Assembly (NCBI RefSeq): GCF_007828045.1
Contig: NZ_VITN01000007.1
Span: 62,001 to 126,000 of the forward strand
DNA length: 64,000 nt
Source of the DNA: Nitrospirillum amazonense
GTDB lineage: Bacteria > Pseudomonadota > Alphaproteobacteria > Azospirillales > Azospirillaceae
Direction of reading: 5' to 3'
Shown: positions 1 to 7,345 of the stretch, piece by piece
Numbering within the stretch: position 1 is the stretch's first letter
Layout of the letters: each line of letters opens with the position of its first letter
Notes under the pieces: model-generated
What the model was told of the DNA's origin: nothing
The model's input: the letters and a program-made list of their open reading frames with translations, nothing else
Database searches by the model: none
Translations under genes and position numbers: made by a program

Positions 1-2
1 CC

Positions 3-1370
3 GCCCATCGCGTGCCCGGCGTGGCGCGCCGGCATGAGGACGAACTGGCTTTCCTCTTCAGCCAGTGGGCCGACATCCTGTCGCCCACCAACCTGCCCTG
101 GCTGAACCCGGTCATCATGGGCCGCACGCTGCAGGAAGGGGGTGCCAACCTGGCGCGCGGCTGGCTGAACTGGCTGGAGGACGCCGGCCGCCTGATGAAG
201 GGTGCGCCGCCGGCCGGCGCGGAGGAGTTCCAGGTGGGACGCGACGTGGCGTTGACGCCGGGTTCGGTCATCTACCGCAACCGGCTGATGGAGGTCATCC
301 AATACGCGCCGGCCACGCCCACCGTCCATGCGGAGCCGATGCTGATCGTCCCCGCCTGGATCATGAAGTACTACATCCTGGACCTGCGGCCGGAGAATTC
401 GCTGGTGCGCTGGCTGGTTGGGCGCGGCCATACCGTCTTCATGGTGTCCTGGAAGAACCCCGATGCCGGCGACCGGGATTTGAGCCTGGATGATTACCGC
501 CGCCTGGGGGTCATGGCGGCCCTGGACGCGGTCACCGCCGCCGTCCCGGGTCAGCGGATCCACGCCTGCGGCTATTGCCTGGGCGGCACCATCCTGTCCA
601 TCGCCGCCGCCACCATGGCCCGCGACGGGGACGACAGGCTGGCCAGCCTGTCCCTGCTGGCGGCCCAGACCGATTTCGCCGAGGCCGGCGAACTGATGCT
701 GTTCCTGGATGAGCGCCAGGTCAGCCTGCTGGAGGACCTGATGTGGACGCAGGGCTATCTCAGCGGCGGCCAGATGTCCGGCGCCTTCCAGTTGCTGCGC
801 CCCAACGACCTGATCTGGTCGCGCTTCATCCGCGACTATCTGCTGGGCGATCGCGAGCCCATGACCGATCTGATGGCCTGGAACGCCGACGCCACACGCA
901 TGCCGGCGCGCATGCACGGCGAATACCTGCGCGGCCTGTTCCTGGAAAACCGCCTGTCCGCCGGCCGCTTCGCCGTGGACGGGCGGGTGGTCGCGCTGCG
1001 CGACATCAAGGTGCCGATCTTCGCCCTGGGCACCGCGCGCGACCATGTCGCCCCCTGGCGTTCGGTCTACAAGGTCAACCTGTTCAGCGACACCGCCGTC
1101 ACCTTCACCCTGGTATCCGGCGGGCACAACGTGGGCATCGTCAACCCGCCGGCGGCGGAGCGCGGCGGCTATCAGATCCTCACCCGCCAGCCGGATCAGC
1201 GGTACATCGATCCCGACACCTGGGCGGCCTCGGCACCCAGCCACGGCGGCTCCTGGTGGCCGGCATGGGAGGCGTGGTTGCGCGACACGGGAAAGGCGGC
1301 CCAGGTGGCGCCGCCGCGACCATCAACAACGCTATGTCCAGCACCCGGTGAGTACGTGCGCCAGACGTAA
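3..1370 (+). CDS. phaC: Polyhydroxyalkanoate synthase, 5'-truncated by window edge
   Basis: This is the C-terminal part of a class I/II PHA synthase, which polymerises 3-hydroxyacyl-CoA into storage polyester at the granule surface. The reading frame is open to the first base of the window, so the true start lies upstream; a GTG at 12 is only the first possible start codon inside the window. Counting from that GTG, the lipase-like box G-Y-C-L-G-G puts the nucleophile Cys at about 189, the Asp (RDHVAPW) at 344 and the His (GGHNVG) at 372. The Asp-His spacing of 28 equals that of the Ralstonia enzyme. The N-terminal PhaC hallmarks (SPTNLPWLNP, EGGANL) are also present. The assignment is firm. 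The class and the full length (usually near 580-600 aa) cannot be judged from the fragment. The gene is convergent with the oxidoreductase gene downstream. Confidence 0.93.
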   Translation, partial: AHRVPGVARRHEDELAFLFSQWADILSPTNLPWLNPVIMGRTLQEGGANLARGWLNWLEDAGRLMKGAPPAGAEEFQVGRDVALTPGSVIYRNRLMEVIQYAPATPTVHAEPMLIVPAWIMKYYILDLRPENSLVRWLVGRGHTVFMVSWKNPDAGDRDLSLDDYRRLGVMAALDAVTAAVPGQRIHACGYCLGGTILSIAAATMARDGDDRLASLSLLAAQTDFAEAGELMLFLDERQVSLLEDLMWTQGYLSGGQMSGAFQLLRPNDLIWSRFIRDYLLGDREPMTDLMAWNADATRMPARMHGEYLRGLFLENRLSAGRFAVDGRVVALRDIKVPIFALGTARDHVAPWRSVYKVNLFSDTAVTFTLVSGGHNVGIVNPPAAERGGYQILTRQPDQRYIDPDTWAASAPSHGGSWWPAWEAWLRDTGKAAQVAPPRPSTTLCPAPGEYVRQT

Positions 1371-1437
1371 GGAACCGAAACCCTCCGGACGCCGGGTGGC
1401 GCCCGGAGGATTCCCTGGGCCGGACCTCGTCCGACCC

Positions 1438-2361
1438 TCACCATCCGTTGGTCAGGACGATCTTGCCACGCGCGCGGCCGGACGCCTGATGGTGGAACGC
1501 CGTCACGGCATCGCGGCCAGGCACCGTCCGGTCGATCAAAACCTCGACCCCGGCGGCGACCTTGTCCATGACGGCCGCCAACCGGGCGGCATCCGACCTG
1601 TGGAAGACGAACGCCGCCTCCACGCCGTGCGCCTTCGCGAAGGCCCCGTCCGGCGGGGCGGCGATGGAGGCCAGGAAACCGCCGGCGCGCAGCAGCTCAT
1701 AGGATCGGGCCTGCGTCTCGCCGCCGATGGTGTCCAGGACCACGTCCACGTCGGAAACGCGCTTGGTGAAATCCTGGTTGCGGTAGTCGATCACGAGATC
1801 GGCGCCTAAGCGTTCCGCGATGGCGATACCGTTGCCGGAAGCGGTCGCCACCACCCGCGCGCCGGCCTGGCGGGCGAACTGGATGGCGAAGCTGCCGACC
1901 CCGCCCGCGCCAGCGTGGATAAGCACCGTCCGCCCGGCACCCAGCCCGGCGACCTCGAACAGCGCTTGCCAGGCCGTGCCGGCGGCCGTCGGGGCGCCGG
2001 CGGCCCGCTCGAAGCTGACGGTGTCGGCCAGGCGCACCAGCTGGTCGGCCGGAACCACCGCGAACTCCGCCAGCGCGCCGCCGCTGGTCGGCGCCGTTCG
2101 CGCCACGACCCGGTCACCGGCGCTCCAGCCCGACACGCCATCGCCCAAGGCCTCGATGGTGCCGCTCAGGTCGCTTCCCAGCGTGTAGGGGAAGGCCAAC
2201 GGGAAGAAGGCCTCCATATAGCCGCGCTGCAGCTTCACATCGAGCGGGTTCAGGCTGGCGGCCGCGACGCGCACCAGCACCTCGCCGGCACCGGGCCGGG
2301 GCATATCGACGGTATCGATGACCGGATCCGCCGCGTAGCCGTGGATACGAAACGCCTTCAT
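1438..2361 (-). CDS. NADPH-dependent MDR-type quinone/zinc-binding-like oxidoreductase
   Basis: A 307-aa medium-chain dehydrogenase/reductase of the quinone oxidoreductase branch, expected to reduce an alkenal, enone or quinone with NADPH in the cytosol. It has the N-terminal GroES-like fold (residues about 1-120) and a Rossmann half with the AGAGGVG dinucleotide motif near residue 145. The Cys ligands of true zinc alcohol dehydrogenases are absent. The start chosen is the ATG at 2361, which overlaps the stop of the upstream SnoaL-like gene by 4 bp (ATGA). That coupling makes the longer open frame running to 2532 unlikely. The two genes form a small operon divergent from a LysR gene, which is the probable regulator. 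The substrate is unknown. Confidence 0.87.
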   Translation of the reverse strand: MKAFRIHGYAADPVIDTVDMPRPGAGEVLVRVAAASLNPLDVKLQRGYMEAFFPLAFPYTLGSDLSGTIEALGDGVSGWSAGDRVVARTAPTSGGALAEFAVVPADQLVRLADTVSFERAAGAPTAAGTAWQALFEVAGLGAGRTVLIHAGAGGVGSFAIQFARQAGARVVATASGNGIAIAERLGADLVIDYRNQDFTKRVSDVDVVLDTIGGETQARSYELLRAGGFLASIAAPPDGAFAKAHGVEAAFVFHRSDAARLAAVMDKVAAGVEVLIDRTVPGRDAVTAFHHQASGRARGKIVLTNGW

Positions 2362-2831
2362 TCCGCCTTCTCCCCGGCGCGCTTCTCCCCGGTGCCCAAG
2401 GCGCCCACCTGATGCAGCCAGCCGAACCAGTCCTCCAGGTGCCAGGTATGGGTGACGCGCCCATCCCGCACATAATGGAACTCGTGGATCGGGATGGTGA
2501 AACGGACGCCGGTCGGCGCCACGCCGAACCATTCACCCTGATGGGTGCCCGTGATCTCAGCGCGCACGGCCGCCCGGCCCGGCGCGCCGATCAGCTCGTG
2601 GATGGTGATGCGCACGTCGGGGAAGGCGGCGCTGAAGGCGTGGACCAGCGGCTTCATGCCCTCGCGGCCGGCGGCCTGGCCGGGCGCGAGGGGAATGTCC
2701 TGCCAGTCCGGGGCCAGCGCCCCGTCGAGAAGGTCGGGATCATGGTCGGAAAAGGCGCGGTAGAGCGTTTCGATCGCAATGCGATCCCGCTCGGCGAGCC
2801 CGTTCGATGTGACGATAGGGTCTTGCGACAT
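2358..2831 (-). CDS. SnoaL-like polyketide cyclase / ester cyclase family protein
   Basis: A 157-aa NTF2-like (SnoaL, ester cyclase type) protein. The pattern ETLYRAFSDHDPDLLDGALAPDW, with a later cluster of His residues (IHEFHYVRDGRVTHTWHLEDW, written here in two parts of the same strand), is typical of SnoaL-like proteins that carry a small substrate in a cone-shaped pocket. Members range from polyketide cyclases to carrier or isomerase proteins, so the activity is not predicted. It is the first gene of a two-gene operon with the NADPH oxidoreductase, with a 4-bp overlap, and is divergent from a LysR regulator across an 89-bp promoter region that contains an inverted repeat. Confidence 0.8.
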   Translation of the reverse strand: MSQDPIVTSNGLAERDRIAIETLYRAFSDHDPDLLDGALAPDWQDIPLAPGQAAGREGMKPLVHAFSAAFPDVRITIHELIGAPGRAAVRAEITGTHQGEWFGVAPTGVRFTIPIHEFHYVRDGRVTHTWHLEDWFGWLHQVGALGTGEKRAGEKAE

Positions 2832-2854
2832 GGGGTTGTCTCCTTGTTGACGCC

Positions 2855-2868
2855 CCCTAAAATTAGGG
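2855..2868. promoter_or_regulatory. Inverted repeat in divergent LysR/SnoaL promoter region
   Basis: CCCTAA-AA-TTAGGG, six-base perfect arms around two bases, lies in the 89-bp gap between the divergent SnoaL-like and LysR genes. Position and symmetry suit a LysR operator. Binding is inferred only. Confidence 0.45.
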
Positions 2869-2920
2869 AGGCGAACAACATTCTTGAAATCGATAGTCTG
2901 TATGTGGAAACATCCATGGT

Positions 2921-3847
2921 ATGGATTTACACGGCATCGATCTCAACCTGCTCGTCGCCTTCGACGCGCTGATGGCGGAGCGGAGCGTCACGCGGGCGGG
3001 CAAGCGGATAGGGCGCACCCAGCCGGCGATGAGCGCCGCGCTGGCGCGGTTGCGCGCGCTGTTCGAGGATGAGTTGTTCGTCCGCAGCCCGTCGGGGCTG
3101 CAACCCACCCAGCGCGCCAGCGACCTGGCGGAACCCCTGGGCCGGGCGCTGGCCGAGATCAGCCGGACACTGGAGTTCACCCAGCGCTTCAACCCCGCCA
3201 CGTCGTCGCAGGCGTTCACGCTGGCGCTGTCCGACCATCCGGCCCTGGTGCTGCTGCCGCGGCTGACCGAAGCCCTGCGGGAACGGGCGCCCAATGTGAC
3301 GCTGCGCATCAACGCCTTCACCCACCGGGACGATGCCGTCGCCATCCTGGACGCCGGCGACGCCGACCTGACGATCAGCGTCCCGCCCCGCCAGCCGGTG
3401 GGCGGCCGCATCCTCAGCCAGCCGCTGTTTGAGGAACGCTTCGTCTGCATCGTGCGGCGTGGCCATCCGGCCGCCTCGGGGGCGCTGGACCTGCCGACAT
3501 TCCTCAGCCTGTCCCACCTTCTCGTCTCGCCGGAAGGGGAACGGTTCGGCCAGGTCGACGCCGCGCTGGCGGCGATGGGCCTCCGCCGCCGCATCGCCTT
3601 GTCGCTGCCGCAGATGTACGCGGCCCCTCCCCTGGTGGCCCGCTCCGACCTCATCGCCACCCTCATGGAAGGCGCGGTCAACGCGTCTGCCGCGCGTGAC
3701 GATTTGCTGATCCTGCCGCCGCCGGTCACGCTGGGCACCGTGTCGTTCGCCATGTCCTGGCACCGCAGGAACGACGCTCACCCCGTCCAGCGCTGGCTTC
3801 GCGAGACGCTGTCGAGCCTATATGTGGTCCAGCCCGCGCAGGGCTGA
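2921..3847 (+). CDS. LysR-family transcriptional regulator
   Basis: A 308-aa LysR regulator. The winged HTH occupies roughly residues 6-65 (LNLLVAFDALMAERSVTRAG, then the recognition helix around TQPAMSAALARLR), followed by the linker helix and a periplasmic-binding-protein-like effector domain from about residue 90. The N-terminal DLNLLVAFDAL form belongs to the NodD/PcpR/LinR-like branch, often linked to aromatic or chlorinated substrates; the effector here is unknown. It is divergent from the SnoaL-like/oxidoreductase operon and is followed by an intergenic region and an aldo/keto reductase. Either neighbour could be its target. Confidence 0.92.
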   Translation: MDLHGIDLNLLVAFDALMAERSVTRAGKRIGRTQPAMSAALARLRALFEDELFVRSPSGLQPTQRASDLAEPLGRALAEISRTLEFTQRFNPATSSQAFTLALSDHPALVLLPRLTEALRERAPNVTLRINAFTHRDDAVAILDAGDADLTISVPPRQPVGGRILSQPLFEERFVCIVRRGHPAASGALDLPTFLSLSHLLVSPEGERFGQVDAALAAMGLRRRIALSLPQMYAAPPLVARSDLIATLMEGAVNASAARDDLLILPPPVTLGTVSFAMSWHRRNDAHPVQRWLRETLSSLYVVQPAQG

Positions 3848-3867
3848 TCATCGAAGCCAGCCGCATT

Positions 3868-3881
3868 TTCCAAATTTGGAA
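3868..3881. promoter_or_regulatory. Perfect 14-bp palindrome upstream of aldo/keto reductase
   Basis: TTCCAAATTTGGAA is a perfect palindrome that contains a T-N11-A LysR core. It lies in the 242-bp gap between the LysR gene and the aldo/keto reductase gene, in a locally AT-rich stretch. It is a plausible operator. The rest of the gap (to 4089) shows no other clear element except the ribosome-binding site just before 4090. Confidence 0.45.
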
Positions 3882-4089
3882 TTCGGACTGCCATTTTCTT
3901 GTATTTCTTTCCGAAATCGGCAGGGCCAAGCTGGCGTCACGACATAGATGACGCCCGCCCCCGGTTCTCTCGCGCCCCGTCAAGGCGCCGCAGCCGCCGC
4001 GAGGCTGATCAACACGGCACCACCACCAACCGACACGGCGCCGCGCCCCTTCGGCCCCGCACGCGCCGTCGCATCTTCAGGAGAGAAAG

Positions 4090-5151
4090 ATGAAATACAA
4101 GACATTGGGGAATACCGGCCTTCTGGTCTCACAGCTGTGCCTCGGGACCATGACGTTCAGCGACGGGACCGGCGTCTACGAGCATATCGGCAACGTCGGC
4201 CAGTCGGACGCCGATGATCTGGTCAAGGCCAGCATCGACGCCGGCATCAACTTCTTCGACACGGCGGATGTCTATTCGGCCGGCGCCAGCGAGCGCACGC
4301 TGGGCCAGTCGTTCAAGAATCTGGGGATTCCCCGGAATGAGGTCGTGCTGGCGACGAAGGTCTACAGCCGGATGGGCCAGGGTCGGAATGACGTCGGCGC
4401 GTCGCGCGGCCACATCATGGACGCCGTCGAGGCCAGCCTGCGCCGCCTCCAGACCGATCACATCGACCTGTATCAAATCCACGCCACCGACACCTTGACA
4501 CCGGTGGAGGAGACGCTGCGCGCGCTCGATGATTTGGTCCGGCAGGGCAAGGTCCGTTACCTGGGCGTGTCCAACTGGCAGGCGTGGCGGATCGCGACGG
4601 CGCTCGGCATTTCCGCGCGCCTCAACCTCGAGCGGTTCAACACGCTGCAGGCCTATTACTCGATCGCCGGGCGTGACCTGGAGCGTGAACTCAAGCCGCT
4701 GCTGGAGGCGGAGAAGATGGGCCTGCTGGTGTGGAGCCCGCTGGCCGGCGGCCTGCTGTCCGGCAAGTTCAGCCGCGAGAACCAGTCGCCGGAGGGGTCG
4801 CGGCGCTCGTCGTTCGACTTCCCCATCGTCGACAAGGAACGGGCCTGGACTGTCATCGACGCGCTGAAACCCATCGCGGCGGCGCACGGCTGCAGCCCGG
4901 CCCGCATCGCGCTGGCGTGGCTGCTGGCCAAGCCGGTCGTGACCTCGGTCATCGTCGGCGCCAAGCGGCTCAGCCAGTTGCAGGACAATATCGCCGCGAC
5001 CGGCATCGTGCTGAGCGACGACGAAATCGCGGCGCTCGACGCCGTCAGCGAGTTGCCGCCGGAATACCCCGGCTGGATGCTCGCCACCCAGGGTTCCGAC
5101 CGGATGGGGCCTGTCGACCTGTGGGCCGACAAGATATCCCAGACGTCGTGA
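4090..5151 (+). CDS. Aldo/keto reductase
   Basis: A 353-aa (alpha/beta)8 aldo/keto reductase using NADP(H). The catalytic tetrad is visible: Asp57 and Tyr62 (FDTADVYSAG), Lys90 (ATK) and His131 (QIHATD). Family signatures GVSNWQAWR and the C-terminal nucleotide-binding motif VIVGAKRLSQLQDN are intact. Length and loops resemble the AKR11/AKR12-like bacterial group (YccK/IolS-related). The ATG at 4090 is preceded by a good AGGAGA ribosome site. It stands alone between LysR genes and is convergent with the downstream LysR. The physiological substrate cannot be inferred; a role in detoxifying aldehydes is as likely as catabolism. Confidence 0.9.
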   Translation: MKYKTLGNTGLLVSQLCLGTMTFSDGTGVYEHIGNVGQSDADDLVKASIDAGINFFDTADVYSAGASERTLGQSFKNLGIPRNEVVLATKVYSRMGQGRNDVGASRGHIMDAVEASLRRLQTDHIDLYQIHATDTLTPVEETLRALDDLVRQGKVRYLGVSNWQAWRIATALGISARLNLERFNTLQAYYSIAGRDLERELKPLLEAEKMGLLVWSPLAGGLLSGKFSRENQSPEGSRRSSFDFPIVDKERAWTVIDALKPIAAAHGCSPARIALAWLLAKPVVTSVIVGAKRLSQLQDNIAATGIVLSDDEIAALDAVSELPPEYPGWMLATQGSDRMGPVDLWADKISQTS

Positions 5152-5218
5152 TCAATGCGCGGGAGGCACCGGAGCCGGCGCCTCCCGTCCGCGTTCGCCG
5201 GCGAAGAAGCAGGCCAAG

Positions 5219-6112
5219 CTAACGCCCCGAAAGCTCGGGGTTGGCCCGCATCACTTCCTCGGTCAGGAAGTCGCCGACGGCCCGCACCCGGGCGGACGCG
5301 ACAAGGTCGGCATGGGTCACCAGCCAGACCTCGGCACTGAACATCTGATCGGGCGGAATGACCCTGATGAAGTCCTCCCTCACGGTCAGGAAGTCCGGGA
5401 TGACGGCCAGGCCCAGGCCGGCGCGAACGGCGGCGATCTGGGAGGGCAGGCTGCTGGTGACCAGCGCGACCTTGCAGCCCGGGTATTCCCGCGCGAGCCA
5501 AGCCGCGGCCGGCATGAAGGCGTGGCCGTCGTCCCAGGTGATGAAGTGCCGCCCGCCCAGCGGCTCGCCGGCTATGGCAGGGTGGCGTTCAATGTAATCC
5601 CTGCTGCCGTAGACCGAGTAGGTCATGTGGCCCACGCGCCTCACCGTCAGGTTGCCGCGTGTCGGCCGCACGACGCGAAGCGCTATGTCCGCCTCGCGTC
5701 TTCCAAGCTCAGCCGTGACGGTGCTGGTGATGATCTCCAGGCAGATGCCCGGGTAGCGGTCCCGGAACGCCGGCAGGGCGGGAATGATGAGGTCCGTTGC
5801 CAGATTTTCGGACGTCGCGAGCCGGACGGTTCCCACCGGGGTCTTGTCGAGACCCGCGGCACCGCGTTCCAACGCCAGGATGCTGTCTTCGACCCGCTCG
5901 GCGTGCCCCAGCATCTCGCGCCCCTCGTCGGTGAGGAAGTAGCCGGTCTGATGCCGCTGGAAGAGAGCCATGCCGATGCTCTCCTCGAATTCGGCGATGC
6001 GGCGACCGACGGTGGACTGGCTCACCCCAAGGTCGGCGGACGTTCGGGTGAGGCTTCCGGTCCGCGCCACGGCCAGAAAATATTTGAGGTCGTTCCAGTC
6101 CATGCCCGTCAT
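5219..6112 (-). CDS. LysR-family transcriptional regulator
   Basis: A 297-aa LysR regulator with the opening MDWNDLKYFLAVARTGSLT, recognition helix around VSQSTVGRRIAEFE, and a C-terminal effector domain of the type seen in the CrgA/AaeR-like group. Two starts are possible: ATG 6112 (used here) and ATG 6103, which begins directly at the conserved MDWNDL. The longer open frame to 6244 would run deep into the TetR gene and is rejected. It follows the TetR gene on the same strand after 11 bp, so the two regulators are probably co-transcribed. It is convergent with the aldo/keto reductase gene. Confidence 0.9.
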   Translation of the reverse strand: MTGMDWNDLKYFLAVARTGSLTRTSADLGVSQSTVGRRIAEFEESIGMALFQRHQTGYFLTDEGREMLGHAERVEDSILALERGAAGLDKTPVGTVRLATSENLATDLIIPALPAFRDRYPGICLEIITSTVTAELGRREADIALRVVRPTRGNLTVRRVGHMTYSVYGSRDYIERHPAIAGEPLGGRHFITWDDGHAFMPAAAWLAREYPGCKVALVTSSLPSQIAAVRAGLGLAVIPDFLTVREDFIRVIPPDQMFSAEVWLVTHADLVASARVRAVGDFLTEEVMRANPELSGR

Positions 6113-6123
6113 GCCCAGCCGCG

Positions 6124-6732
6124 TTATTGAGGGGCGCCGGCCTTCACCCCTGGAGCAAGGACGGACGCGAAGACCACCCGCTTGAACTGCTCGATGGGGT
6201 GTGGGGACCTGTCCACCTTCATGCGCATCATAGCGCCCTCCCAAGACGCGAGAAGGAAAGTCGCGACGTCGCCGGCGTCCAGATCGTCCCGGATCTCACC
6301 CGCTTCCTGGCCGGCCTGTATAGCCTCGGCGAACGCGTCGGTGAGGGCGCGGCAAACCTCGACCAAATGAGCGCGTAGCACCTCGCTCTGTTCCGGCAAC
6401 TCGAGACTCATGTTGCCGACAAGGCAGCCGTATCGCCAGCCCGCCGCTTCCAGCCGTTCGGTGATGGCATCGAAATAGGCGCGCAACCGTTCGACGGCCG
6501 GCCGGCCGTTATCGCGCAACGTGCCGTCCATGATCGCCTGTGTGCGCTCATGGTAGCGATCGAGGATGGTGGCGGCGAAAGCCTCCTTCGATCGGAAATG
6601 GTTGGTGAAGCAGCCCTGGGGGACGCCGGCGTCACTGGTGATCTCGCGCACGCCGGCACCGGCGTATCCGCGCTCGTGCAGCGTACGCACCCCGGACTCG
6701 ATGATTTTTTCGCGAAGGGACGGTCTGGCCAT
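6124..6732 (-). CDS. TetR-family transcriptional regulator
   Basis: A 202-aa TetR repressor. The HTH (residues about 10-55: GAGVREITSDAGVPQGCFTNHFRSKEAF) is typical. The ligand domain carries the motif YGCLVGNMSLEL, which resembles the redox-sensing Cys region of NemR- and AcuR-like repressors. A response to electrophiles or acrylate-like compounds is therefore conceivable but not shown. The start MARPSL at 6732 gives the normal TetR length; the extra 27 codons of the longer frame contain no TetR homology. It is divergent from the DUF1330-like gene and is followed after 11 bp by a LysR gene. Confidence 0.9.
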   Translation of the reverse strand: MARPSLREKIIESGVRTLHERGYAGAGVREITSDAGVPQGCFTNHFRSKEAFAATILDRYHERTQAIMDGTLRDNGRPAVERLRAYFDAITERLEAAGWRYGCLVGNMSLELPEQSEVLRAHLVEVCRALTDAFAEAIQAGQEAGEIRDDLDAGDVATFLLASWEGAMMRMKVDRSPHPIEQFKRVVFASVLAPGVKAGAPQ

Positions 6733-6740
6733 TGCTAATA

Positions 6741-6758
6741 AATACAGTTGGACGTATT
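6741..6758. promoter_or_regulatory. Possible TetR operator
   Basis: AATAC-N8-GTATT, a five-base inverted repeat just upstream of the TetR start codon in the gap shared with the divergent DUF1330-like gene. An autoregulatory operator would be expected here. The arms are short, so this is tentative. Confidence 0.3.
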
Positions 6759-6851
6759 GCTTGGCAAGCGCAGTTCCGCCGGCGGCCCCTGAACGCTCAC
6801 GGTTCCCCCGCATGAAGGTGCTCAGCGCGACAATCCAGAAAGGCGAGAGAT

Positions 6852-7286
6852 ATGGCGATCATTGACGACACCCGTGCGGCGCTGGACGCGGCGGGCAGAA
6901 CACTTGCCGAAGCGGGCCCGGTCTACATGGTCAATCTGGTGCGCTATCGGGACCAGGCCACCTATGAGGCCACCTTTGAAGCGGCCTCCGACCTGCCGCC
7001 CTGCTCGGGTAGCGAGGCCTATTTCCAGCGGTATGCCCGCGCCTTCCAAACTATCGCGCGGGGCGAGGACTATTCGGTTTTCTGGGTTGGCAATGTCCGT
7101 GGGGTGCTGGTGGGCGTCGCTGGCGAAGCCTGGGACGATATCGTCATCGTCCGTTATGCGAGCTTCGCCACACTGCGCCGAATTCTCGAAAACCCGGCCT
7201 ACGCGGAGCAGGCCGCGCCACACCGGCACGCTGCGCTCGCCGATTGGAAATTCATGGTCACGACGCAGCCCGAGCTGCCACGGTGA
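6852..7286 (+). CDS. DUF1330-like dimeric alpha/beta-barrel protein
   Basis: A 144-aa protein of the ferredoxin-like dimeric alpha/beta-barrel group, closest in pattern to DUF1330: GPVYMVNLVRYRD near the start, a central AYFQRYARAF segment, and the C-terminal YASFATLRRILENPAYAE...HRHAAL module. These small proteins are often oxygenase-like or carrier-like, and the function is generally unknown. A ribosome site (GAGAG) precedes the ATG at 6852. It is divergent from the TetR-LysR pair, whose TetR member is its likely repressor, and is convergent with the hydantoinase operon. Confidence 0.72.
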   Translation: MAIIDDTRAALDAAGRTLAEAGPVYMVNLVRYRDQATYEATFEAASDLPPCSGSEAYFQRYARAFQTIARGEDYSVFWVGNVRGVLVGVAGEAWDDIVIVRYASFATLRRILENPAYAEQAAPHRHAALADWKFMVTTQPELPR

Positions 7287-7345
7287 GCAGGCCCCCGCCC
7301 CTACCCGCGCCCAACGGAGCGCCGGAAAGGCGCCCCTGGGGCCCG

